Assembly (NCBI GenBank): GCA_030685235.1
Contig: MU839179.1
Coordinates: forward strand, 62,001 to 126,000
DNA from: Copromyces sp. CBS 386.78
Taxonomy: Eukaryota > Ascomycota > Sordariomycetes > Sordariales > Sordariaceae
DNA length: 64,000 nt
Reading direction: 5' to 3'
Part shown: one piece after another, positions 20,923 through 31,426 of the stretch
Layout: the number at the start of each line of letters is the position of its first letter
Numbering within the stretch: position 1 is the first letter of the stretch
Made by a program: the position numbers and the translations under genes
The notes under the pieces: model-generated
Told to the model about the DNA's origin: nothing
Databases searched by the model: none
What the model saw: the letters and a program-made list of their open reading frames with translations, nothing else

Positions 20923-23900
20923 ATTAACAATCTAATTTGCGTATTTACACTAGAAACGCTACAATAATCGATATAAGTAATATCCTTACGAAACTAATAA
21001 CGTTAGCTATATCTTTATTAAAAGAATTTACTAATAAAGCCGTTACAGTCGTCCTTAAAACCTAAAGCGATTAGCCTAACTAATATAAAGCCCTTAAACG
21101 ATTAATTAAAAGTAATTAAAACTTCGGTAATTAATTACTCAAAGATAGGCCTATAATCCAAAAAATCCTACTTCCTAAGCCGGAAGACTTTTTCCTTATA
21201 AAGCCCGCGAAAGATCGTATATTAACGGTAAAGAAAGAATTTATTAAATATAATAGAGGAATCCGGGTTAAGAAGGTCGTAGCGACTATAATAATTATAA
21301 TAATTACTATTATAGCCTAAACCCAAATTCAGACCCAAACTAACGAAGACGTTTCGGAAATTACTATTACCGCCCAATTTTAATAAGAAATTAAATAAAA
21401 TTCTAATAAAGAAGATTTTAAAAAAGAGGATAAATACCGTACAGAACAAATATTAAGGAGGATATAGTAATTAACCCTACTACGGATTTTACCGCAAAAG
21501 GAAAAGTTATTTACAATTAAATTAATAATATATATAATACCTACTATAAATATTAAAAGGACTTCGATAACGTTAATACGAAAGTCCGTAATTAAATAAA
21601 TATTTACGTTACTAACTACTTTGCCGATACCGCTTTCGAATAAAATAAATCTACTTGTAAATAGCTAAGATAAATTAAGTACTAAATTAATTACCGGCCT
21701 ATCGATTAAATCGCCACTGCCCGGCGAAAATATTAAGCTTTTATTAAAAAGACCGTTAGGAAACTACCTAAGGACTTCAAAAAATAGGTTTTAAATTAGG
21801 AAGTCCTTATCGCCTACGGTAAGAAATTAGGTATTAACGAAGCCACTTCCCCCACTTTATAATTTACTAATTTTATTAATATAACTTGCGAATATAAACT
21901 TATCTAAGTAAGTAATATTTAGAAGTTTAATTGCGATTTAGAAAATTCGTCCTTAAATTATAAGGATATATCTATTAACTTTAGAAAGGTCGGTATATTA
22001 AAACGTATTATACTATTAGCCGGTAAAAAAGTTATAGTTCGTAGCGCCTAGGGTATTAATCAATTTAATTCGAAAAAGCTTATACTTAAAAAGGAGGACG
22101 CTCCTAATTCTAATTATAAAAAGAAGCGGAAAGTATACGTAAAGAAAAAACGTAGCGCGGATAAAAACGTAAATAATTCTTTATAACCGAAAAAGAAAAA
22201 GGAATTTGCGCTACTATATAAAATATACGAACGAAGCCCTTACTTAATAATATACTATTAGTATTTAATATTTAAAATAAAAAATAACCCTATTTAAAAG
22301 CCTAATAATTCTATTTAAAAACTTATTAATAAAAATTTTAAAAAATTTCCTAAAATCGGTAAAGAAATAGAGAAAGTTAAAAATTAAATATAGGACCGAT
22401 TTATTACTTCTATACAAACTACTACCTTAAGGGCTTAAAGGCGACGAAAAATCGGTATTTATAATTTAACGTTTTTCATTAAATAAAATACTTTTAATAC
22501 GAATAATAGAAAAGATATTTACTTACTTAAGAATTTAACGATCTTCGATTCTAGGGCTTCCTTTTATATCTTTAATAAAATTAATTATTTTTCTTTATTT
22601 TGAATAATATCCTTAAAAAATTGTATTTAAGCTAGAAATTTTTAAATACCTATTAAAGGTTTTAAAACCGTCGACGTAAAAGTATAAAGAGAAAGGGGAA
22701 TTCTATAATTATAATTAAAAGAAGTTACCTTCTACTTTAACTTTATTATAAATTTTATATTTTTATATTTATTTCGAAAATAAAGTTTTTATTAAGATTA
22801 TAAACTATTTAATAATTACCTTCGTCGATTATACGGCTCGATTTTCTATTTCCTTTAAAAGATCTATTATTAAACGGTTTTTAAATACCTTCCCTTTTCC
22901 TTTAACTATACTATTTTCTTTATTTAATAAAACCGTTTTAATTCCTATATTAATTGTCGCGCGTATAAAATACCTACTTAACTCTAGTACGAATAGCTCA
23001 ATTACTATAGTCTGCAAATCTTCGAATATTTTTATAACGTTAAAGGCGCTAAATTTAAAGGACTAACGACTTATTAATATAATGCGTATAATATATTTAA
23101 AATTAAATAATAAATTATACGAAAACTACGCGACCGAAGTTTCGGATTAAGAGAACGTTTCGCTATCGACTTTTTCGAATATAAATAAAGGAAAGGAAGT
23201 TTTAAATATATAATATTCGTTACCTATCGATAAATTAAATTCGTTTAAAATATTTATATAGTGATACGTACAATAAAAGCTATCGTTAAAAGATTATTTT
23301 CAATTATTGATATAATTAATTATTAGTATAGCGTTAAAGTTAAATATATTAAATACGATAACGAATTTAATAATTAATACGTTAAAAATAAATTAACTAT
23401 TCGCCTTATTATTTTCGAACCCTTAATATTTAATATTCAAATTTAAAACGGCGGTATTAAGCGCTTAAAGGGTATAATTAAAGAAAAAGCGTACGCTATA
23501 ACAAATAATTCTTATTTCCTTTATAACTTCTAACTTTAAATCGTTTTAATAATAATCTATTTTACTAACCGATCGCCTAAGTATTTTTATAATTAAAAAT
23601 CTTCCTATAAATAGTTTTATACTTTCGTAACTTATTATAAAAGGGTATAAACTAATCCCTAGAAGCCTAATTTCAGTTATCTATATATTTACGGTTGTAA
23701 AGTCTATATAATAATAAAAATCGCTTAAAAAAAGGAGTAGCGACGAAATTTTTTTTAATTAAAAGTATAAATCGGTTACTTCGTCGGCTACGCTACTTCG
23801 TCTATATACTAAGTTTAAAACCCGTAAATAAACTATATTATTTATATTTGTAATATATTATTTAACGAAAGTTCAATTTACTTAGGGTACCCTAACGAAA

Positions 23901-26075
23901 TTAAAGAAGGATTAAAATTAATTAATAATAAAATTTCTAACCTATTTAATAAAATCGACCACCTACCTTAATTATTTATATAATATTTCGAACCCTTTAA
24001 CGTAATTTAAAATATAGAAGATAATAGTCTTACTTAATTACTACCGTTGCTTTTCGATAACGAATTATAAGTAAACAGTAATAATATTATTAACCCTAAA
24101 TTAATTAAACCTAACGCTTAAAGTAAAATATCCTTCAATTTTATATTTAAATATCCTACCTCTCTAAGTATACTACTAATTATTTTCTCTATTAATTTTA
24201 TTATTAACTTATTAAAGCCTATTTCCTTCCCGTTTTTCGAATTATAGGAAACTACTTTTAACGTTAAGAAATTCGTTCAATTAATAGGCTAAAAATAGGG
24301 CAAGGTTATTATAAAAGTAAAAATTAATCGTTTAATTACTAAGGGTAGCCGGTTAGACTCTATTAAGCGTTAAAATTTACCCCTAATCCTAAAAATTTAT
24401 TGCGATTTCGAATATTATAAATTAGGAAACTTCTTTAAATAAGTAAAAAAAGTATATTTTAATAGCTATAAGGAAATAAAGTCGTAAGTAAAAGTCGATA
24501 AAGATATCCCTCGTACTAAAGGTACTTAAATCTTTAACTATATATAAATATATGTATATAAATTCGATAAATATAATCGCCTTTAAAAAGTAAAAGTTTG
24601 CTTTATAGTTAGAAGGGATTAATAACATTATTACGGGAAAAAAATGTACGCCTCTACGTTAGCTAATCGTTCTTTCCGATCTATTATTGTTTATACCGTT
24701 AAATTTAATTTCGAATTTATTTAATATAACGTTATAAATACTTTTATTAACGCTTATTTTAATAAGGAAATTTATATACGTATACCCCTTAAATATCGTA
24801 AGTATTATATAATCTTTAAATTATTTAAAGCCCTCTATAATTTATAACGTATTCTTCTACTCTAGTAACGAAAATTCAATAATACTTTTAAGAATATAAA
24901 TTTTTAATTATTATTCGAAAATCCGTATATCTTTAAACGTAGTAGAATTCTAATCTTCTACTACGTTAACGATATTATATTTATTTTCGACTAAAAATTA
25001 TGTAATAAAATTAATTAAATAATAAAAAATTTAGAGGAGAAATATAAATTTATAGAGGGTAATAACCTCTAATAATTTTTAAGTATTGAAATTATTCAAA
25101 ATCGAGAGGTAGGATTAATTTAATTATTTTAACAGGAATATATTTATAAAATTATTAAGTTTATTAAGAATCCCTATACTTTCGCCTTTATTTTAATAAA
25201 TAACGAAAAACTTCTATCTTATAATAGTATAACTACTTTCAATAAAATATAGGATTATTAAATTGTCGTCGGATTAATAACATATATTATAATAATTACT
25301 TAAATAAATATTGCTTTTATAACTAACCGCTTAGTTTGCTACAATTACAACCCTAATCTTTAATATTGTAAAATTATTAATAAAGTATTATACTACTTTT
25401 AATTCTACCCAAATCTCTTTCTCTACTTTAAATCGTTATTAAAATTTAAAATAGGTTTAAATACTTTATACGCTAATAATACCCTAGATTGGAAAAGCTT
25501 ATATAGTTTTATAATTAAGTTATTCGGTAATTTCGTCCACTAGGGTACTATTAAATAGAGAATAGTATCAATTTTAATTACCGAAGTAAAACTACTATCG
25601 ATTTTTAATGTTATAAAGGAAACTATCGCTATCATACGTTTATATAAAGAAATTAAAATTCCCTTCGATTAAAAAATCCTTGTAATCGGCTATAACAATA
25701 CCTAAACGATTTGTATTCTAACCGTTAAAATATTACGACTAATAACTAAATTAAAATATATCGATATTTATTGTTATTAATTATAGTAAGAGATTATAAA
25801 AGGAAAGATTATAATCGAATATTTAGAAATAAAGAAAATACTAATAAACGGCTTAATAAAAGTATTAGGACAATTAAATTACAAAAAGTTCCGGGATTTA
25901 ATAGGGATAGCGAATACGCCGGTTCGAAAGGAAATAAAAATTAGGAAGGAAGTTCCCAACGACGTTCTAAAGGATATTTATAATTTAACTAGGGAAATTA
26001 ACGTACTAGAAGAGAGAAAATTATAAATAGCTTCATTTTTACTTTATTTTGAAAAGGTCTATAAATAAGGGGGTA

Positions 26076-26254
26076 TATCAAATTAAAGGGTGGATATCTG
26101 GGTTTCTAGCTATACTCAATCTAGGTTAGCCGCCCAGCCCCCTAGATTACTAGTTTCTAGGACCCTCTAGGATACTCCAGCACCCCCCAACCTTCTGGAC
26201 GAATCAATTACACACACTCTTAAATCAATCAATTCTGCACAGTCACATCTAATA
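26076..26254 (+). repeat. Copia 3' LTR
   Basis: 179 bp, starts TATCAAATTAAAGGG (the TG start changed to TA, as RIP would do), ends CTAATA. Followed directly by GCAAC. Confidence 0.85.
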
Positions 26255-26275
26255 GCAACCATTGCCATAGTGAAG

Positions 26276-26636
26276 GCAGCTGTCACAGGGTTATCTATGA
26301 CTAACTAACCGTCCCATATCGCTACCTTCACCACGAGAATAGTTGCCAGGTTAATAGCATGCTCTAATTAGCTGTAGAAACCCAATACAATAGATACGGC
26401 TAAACGCATCTAATATCTAACTAGCTACGGTTATTAGCCTACCTCTATCGCTAAAACTATATAAACTATACTAACCTATAGGATAATCTATAAAATAATC
26501 TATAGGATAATTAAACTATACGGATTATATATTTACTATATATAAATAATTATTAGGGCTCCCCTAAATAATTTCCTCTTCCTCGTATAATTACGAATAT
26601 CTTTATAAATATTTAACGTTCGCCTTGCCCCGTAAT
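26276..26636 (+). repeat. Gypsy-type LTR in plus orientation, head-to-head with the minus copy
   Basis: Starts TGTCACAGGGTTATCTATG and ends CCTTGCCCCGTAATA. It is the inverse of the 20448-26275 copy, with the two 5' ends meeting at about 26276. The second half is strongly C-to-T/G-to-A mutated. Confidence 0.7.
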
Positions 26637-29600
26637 AATTAATTGTACCTAATTATTACGTTGCGAATATATATCTTTTTAAACGTATATTATTTAATAT
26701 AACTAAGTAATACTATTAGTCGCTAGAGAATAGGAAGTTATAAAGACCCGAATTTATAATTCTAAGTAATAATATTATTATTATAAACGAAAGTATCCTC
26801 CCAAACGCCCTATAATAAACTTAATTACTAAAATATATTACGGACGACGATATTAAAATACCTAATGTACTAAATTATATTAAAGAGCCGGAGAATTTAG
26901 GAGCACTAATAGAGAGTTCTAACCCCCCTATTAACGAAGAAGTTTATTTAATAGTTTTGAACGGCCTCTTTCGTATTAATACAATTATAATTCTTATTAT
27001 AATTATTACTTAATATTCGGCAAAGGTTGAACTTACTTATAATAATACTTTTATTAATTCCTTTAGCCTAATTGAAGGAAGAGTATTTTAAATAATTATT
27101 AATTCTATTACTTAAGTAATTAAAGTATTTGATTATTATTTTACTACTACCGTTAAAGAGTTTTAGAATTTTTAATTTAAATTCTAATTTAAGAAAGAAT
27201 AATATATTAACGTTTTCAATAAATATAAATTAATATCGTAATTATAAGACCTCCTATTTAATAATAATTTTTACCTTCGTAAAATCTATCTTTATACCCC
27301 CTAGTATAATAAAAAGGCCTAAGTAATTTATACGAGTAATATCGAATTCGTATTTATCGATATTTAATTAAAAATTAATATTAATTATTCTTCTAAAGAC
27401 TTCGTCTATATAAATAGTATACTCTTCTATATTTTTAAAGTAAATAAAGATATTATTTAGGTATATTATCGCGTAAATATTTAGAATATTATAGAGTACG
27501 TCGTTAATATAATTTTAGAATGTACTAAGTACGCTTTAGAGGCCGAAAGGAAAAATTAATAATTCGTAAAAACCGAAATATATAATAAAAGCGATTAACT
27601 ATTTGTAGCCTTCTTAAATACGGATTCGGTTAAAAGCGGCGATAATATCCAATTTAATAAAAATCTTAATACGGCAAATAATATTAAGAATTTCCTTAAT
27701 TAATAGAAGTGGGTACTATATTTTAAATATAATATTATTAATACTATAGTAGTCAATATAAATACGAATACTCCTACTAAATTTATTTATAAGGAATAAG
27801 GGTAAGGCTACTTAGGATTAAGAAGGTTTAATAAAACTATTTTCTAATTAACCGTCGATCTATTTTTTAACGATAATTATTTCTATAGGTAAAACCGGTC
27901 GGTAGTGGGCATTCGGCGGTTTTTCCCTTAGTATAAATTCGATTTTATAATTATATATTCGATAGAGCGGAAATTTATTTACTTTTTTAATATAGAAAGC
28001 GTTAATCTTTTTTTAATATTTACGTAAGAATTTAAATTTAATTTCCTTATTGGTTTTCGGAAATCGGTCAACTTTTTTATAAAATATTAATACGTTTTCC
28101 TCTATAATTTTTATAATAATAGCCTCGTATATAAGCGTATCTATATCTAGGTCGCTTATAAGAATAATAATTGGGGTAATTTTAATAGTTGCTAATTCTC
28201 TCTAATCTACGTCCCCTATATACGCATCAATAAATTCGTAGAAGTACTTTAGGAAATAATTTTTATACTATTTACTTTTACTATTTATAATATTTTAAAT
28301 TATTTTTTTAATAAAGTCGTTATAAATATTAGTTTCGTAGAAGGCCGCTAATCGGTAAATCTCTATATAATTTGTAAAATAGGGCTATAAATTATACATT
28401 TCATATAGGAAATTAAAGGCGGCAATATTAATACTATATATATTTTAAACGTTAATTCGTCCTTCAACTATTTTAAACCGCTTTATAATTAAATAAATAA
28501 TACCGGGGGAATTCTTTACGCCTTTTACTTTTTTATAAAGCGGCGCGGGTATAAAAAGTTTTACTACTTATTTTAGCGCGTTATAATTTAATAAAATTGC
28601 ATTTCTAATAAATCTTTTAATAAGAAATTTAAAATAGTATAAAAGGAGGTCGCAGCGGTGCGGCTACGCCCCCTATTTTAAATAGAAATTCTCGTCGGCT
28701 TCGTAAAACTTATAAAAATTAGAAGCTTTATTTCTAAAGTAATTTTCGTAGGGTTTATAATAGGGGGGCGGAGCAAAAATAGAATTATTTTCTAATAATA
28801 ATTCTAATATTTAAATATCGCTACGCTCTAGTCCTTTATAGGAAATATAATCTTAAAGCCGTAATAACCTTAATATATTTTAGCGAGGCTTCTATTAATA
28901 TAGGAGCAGTATAGAATTAAAATCGATTTCTAATAGTAATTTTAAACTTTAATAATAGTAATTTACCTTACCGGTAATTTTATTAATATTCCTATCGGTA
29001 GTCCCGGGGTAGTATTCTAAATTTTAAAATTCTTTTAAATTTTAATAATAGTAATTTATTTTACTGGTAGTTCTATCGATATTCCTATCGGTAGTCCCGG
29101 AATAGTATTTTAAATTCTAAAGTTCTTTTAAACTTTAATAAAATAATAATCGATCTTTTAAAATTTAATATTCTATTAGATTCTAGCGAGGTAGTAGCCT
29201 CGGCGGCTAAATATTACTACATATAAGTCCTTTTATAAGGATTAAGTATTAATCCTTTAAAATTTAATATTCTAATAGATTTTAGTAAAGTAGTAGCTTC
29301 GGCGACTAAATATCACTATATATAAATCCTTCCGTAGGGATTAGAATCGAATAATTTACTAGATTACCTTTTATCCAATTAATATAATTATTTATCCTAA
29401 GTAGAAGCCTTAATATTTTCGAAATATTTAATAATATTTTTTTATTCTATTCGTTTACTATTACTACGTAAAATTAGTAATGCGAATTATTAAGAGAGCA
29501 ATTCTATATATTAGGAGCGTTCTGTAAAGAAACGGGGAAATCTAATAGGAAATATTAATTGGCGTACTAATTAGTAAATTAAACCTTCTTTTTTATTTAA

Positions 29601-30334
29601 AAAATATACGGTTTATATTTCTTAAATTAAAGTAATTTTAAAATAATAAAGTAGTTAGGGGAAATATTGTAAATTAAAAATGTAATATTTTCTAAATCAT
29701 AACTAATATAAAGGTTTGCTATAAATCCTTTAGTAATAAGCCCTTTTATAATACTATTAGCGAGAATTAGCTTTTTAAATTCTAAAAGTTTAAACGTAGC
29801 GAATCTATTTTTCCTTATAAAAGAATAATCAATAAAAGTAAACATTATACAACCGCTATCGACGAAAATTATACAATAAATTTTACGCGGTCCGAAGGAT
29901 AGATAAAAGGAAAGGAATAATAAATTTTAATAGAGACTATTTAATAAATTAATAACGATTATTTCTAAATTTTTAAATAGCTCCTTCCTTTTTCTTATAG
30001 ACTTTTTTCGCCCCTATAAACGATTATTTATAGGGTTCAATTATTTCCCTAATTATTACTTATATTATTATTGTAATATTCTTCGCCTTTGTTTTCTTCT
30101 CCGGCGTTTACGGTACGGAGGTTTATATTATTGCTATATCTCTGCTAGCCGGCCGTCGGGGGGTTAATATTAGTATTACTATTATTATTAGTATTCTCGG
30201 TATTTTAACCGGAGCCTCCGCCTCCCCGGCCTCTTCTACTTCCTCCTCGGCTACTTCGGCCTCTTCTATTGCCTCCTCAGCCCCCCTTATTACTAGTCTA
30301 GGGGCTGCGATCGCTGTAATCAATACTATTGCGG
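26637..30334 (-). mobile_element. Degenerate Ty3/gypsy internal region (reverse transcriptase on minus strand)
   Basis: On the minus strand, 27930 down to 27430 reads as a mutated gypsy reverse transcriptase: AREKPPNAHYRPVLPIEIII, then a block ending YPLLLIKEIL, IFIKLDIIAAFNRIRI, IIYFGFYELLIFPFGL, and IIYLNNIFIYF (from YLDD). The region towards 26637 no longer aligns to RNase H or integrase, so the 3' part is lost or replaced. Towards 30334 lies a presumed protease/gag part with short tandem duplications (28950-29345). No intact frame; one frame at 30123-30323 is a composition artefact. Confidence 0.65.
28950..29345. repeat. Two short tandem duplications inside the gypsy relic
   Basis: A 93-bp unit is duplicated (landmark CCTATCGGTAGTCCCGG at 28991 and 29084). 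A roughly 118-bp unit follows in two copies (landmark TTTAAAATTTAATATTCTA). Confidence 0.65.
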
Positions 30335-30466
30335 CGTAATATAGGAACCGTTATACTACTAAAAGATGGACCGTAATTCTATCTAGAATAGAATTACAGA
30401 ATGCACGTACATATACCCTAGGTTACACAGTACTCAACTACTACTAAGTCGTAGTACCCTATAATA
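30335..30466 (-). repeat. TRIM-like terminal repeat A
   Basis: 132 bp; A-box-like core mutated to TAGTATAACGG on the minus strand. Confidence 0.7.
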
Positions 30467-30683
30467 CTACCTCCTTCTTTACCCGGCTCCCGCGAGTTAA
30501 GTACAATTAACTTTTCCGATCTCTTATCGGTACTGCAAGGTATATACGCTACCTGAAAGCTTATCGCTTTCCAACGAGTTGCGTCGCTAACACTTGTCCT
30601 TTAAGGAGGACAATATTACTTGCGGGGAATCGAACCCACGACGTCTCGCCGTTAGATAGAATTAACTATTACGGGACCTGACG

Positions 30684-30815
30684 TGCAATATAGGAACCGT
30701 TACACCACTAAAAGATGGACCGTAATTCTATTTAGAATAGAATTACGGAATGCACGTACATATACCCTAGATTACACGGTACTCAACTACTACTAAGTCG
30801 CAGTACCCTATAATA
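30684..30815 (-). repeat. TRIM-like terminal repeat B
   Basis: 132 bp; starts TGCAATATAGG on plus, ends CCCTATAATA. Followed by TATAA, the same 5 bp that stand before 20448. Confidence 0.7.
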
Positions 30816-31080
30816 TATAATATAAGAACTAAAAAAAGTAATTTTATTCATATACTATTTAATATTCTATTATATTTTGATTTTATAGTATTTAGTTTAA
30901 AATCTAGATTATAAATATATATAAATCAAACCCTAATTATAATAGTACTATTATTAACTATTTTTAATTTTACTAATAGGTTAATATCTAGTTAGAAACT
31001 CGTTCCTACTACATTAACCAAACTAGAACTTATTTCAAACTATATTACTTGAATATAAACCAGATTTTAATAAAAATATT
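30816..31080 (+). repeat. 399-bp tandem repeat, rest of unit 2 and start of unit 3
   Basis: From 30821 the sequence continues unit 2 (AAGAACTAAAAAAAGTAATT). A third unit begins at 31001. 220 bp left of the insertion plus 180 bp right of it make 400 bp, matching the unit length. Confidence 0.8.
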
Positions 31081-31354
31081 ATAATTAATACCTTCGTTTA
31101 TTTTTATCCTACCTAACCTGATTGTAACTTGTTAGAAACTAGTTTCTAACAAGTTCAGGGTTTTTAATAATACCTGCTTATTAATTCTTATATAAAATGT
31201 TAATATTGAAAAAAAAAAATATTTTTATTTTTAGGTAACTAACCGTTTTAGGATTAGTTCTAATACAATTTAAAAAATATTCGATTTTGAATATAACCGA
31301 AATTGTTAGGCCCTCAAAGTGGGTTTCATTTTGCTTACAGTGTGGGGCAAAAGT

Positions 31355-31424
31355 TCAGTTCTGTCTTGGCACGGTCTTGGCACTCAATGGGTGATCCGAG
31401 GTTTCCCCGATGGGTGAGCTGAGC
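31355..31424 (-). repeat. Right 70-bp terminal inverted repeat
   Basis: Reverse complement of the left repeat, same length, with substitutions only in the outer 34 bp. Confidence 0.8.
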
Positions 31425-31426
31425 TA

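Larger units (their letters stand above)
20744..26254 (+). mobile_element. Ty1/copia retrotransposon, RIP-mutated
   Basis: 5511 bp with 179-bp LTRs at both ends and the 5-bp target duplication GCAAC at 20739-20743 and 26255-26259. A purine-rich tract (aataaggggg) precedes the right LTR. In the plus frames, mutated but readable pol landmarks appear in order: a protease-like FDSRASFYIFN near 22545 (from DSGA), a reverse-transcriptase YVNDIIFIF near 24960 (from YVDD), and an RNase H end with VIKETIAI near 25610 and KYIDIY near 25755 (from KHIDIR). This gene order and the KHIDIR motif identify Ty1/copia. Stops are everywhere, so the element is dead. Confidence 0.85.
20448..26275 (-). mobile_element. 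Gypsy-type LTR, minus orientation, split by a copia element
   Basis: The sequence from 20448 (tatcacggggcaaggcg) to 20743 and again 26260-26275 is one LTR in minus orientation, truncated at its own 5' end. It matches the LTR at 61114-61470 closely and the plus-oriented LTR at 26276-26636. It is largely unmutated, in contrast to its surroundings. Confidence 0.7.
30335..30815 (-). mobile_element. TRIM-like miniature LTR element with tRNA-like promoter boxes
   Basis: Two direct repeats of exactly 132 bp (30335-30466 and 30684-30815) flank a 217-bp interior. On the minus strand the interior ends with a purine tract (AAAGAAGGAGGTAG) directly before the second repeat, as a polypurine tract precedes a 3' LTR. 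The interior has no coding capacity. On the minus strand the repeat contains TGGTGTAACGG, which fits a tRNA A box. About 60 bp downstream, in the interior, is GGTTCGATTCC, which fits the B-box consensus. Differences between repeats are mostly transitions. Confidence 0.6.
19379..31424. mobile_element. 12-kb AT-rich RIP-mutated block bounded by 70-bp terminal inverted repeats
   Basis: The ends 19379-19448 and 31355-31424 are inverted copies of each other, 70 bp each, identical over the inner half (CACCCATTGAGTGCCAAGAC... and onward) and with a few changes in the outer half. Both are flanked directly by TA (19377-19378 and 31425-31426). Between them base composition drops sharply and no intact frame survives. 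The simplest reading is a DNA transposon, perhaps of a TA-targeting group, that was later filled with retroelements and mutated by RIP. No transposase could be recognised. Confidence 0.7.

Noticed and set aside
30123..30323. 66-codon Glu/Ala-rich minus frame in the AT block
   Set aside because: Short low-complexity frame inside a dead gypsy element; no start context or conservation visible.
30590..30680. Functional tRNA gene
   Set aside because: A and B boxes are present, but acceptor and T stems do not pair fully and the A box lies in a terminal repeat; better explained as part of a mobile element.
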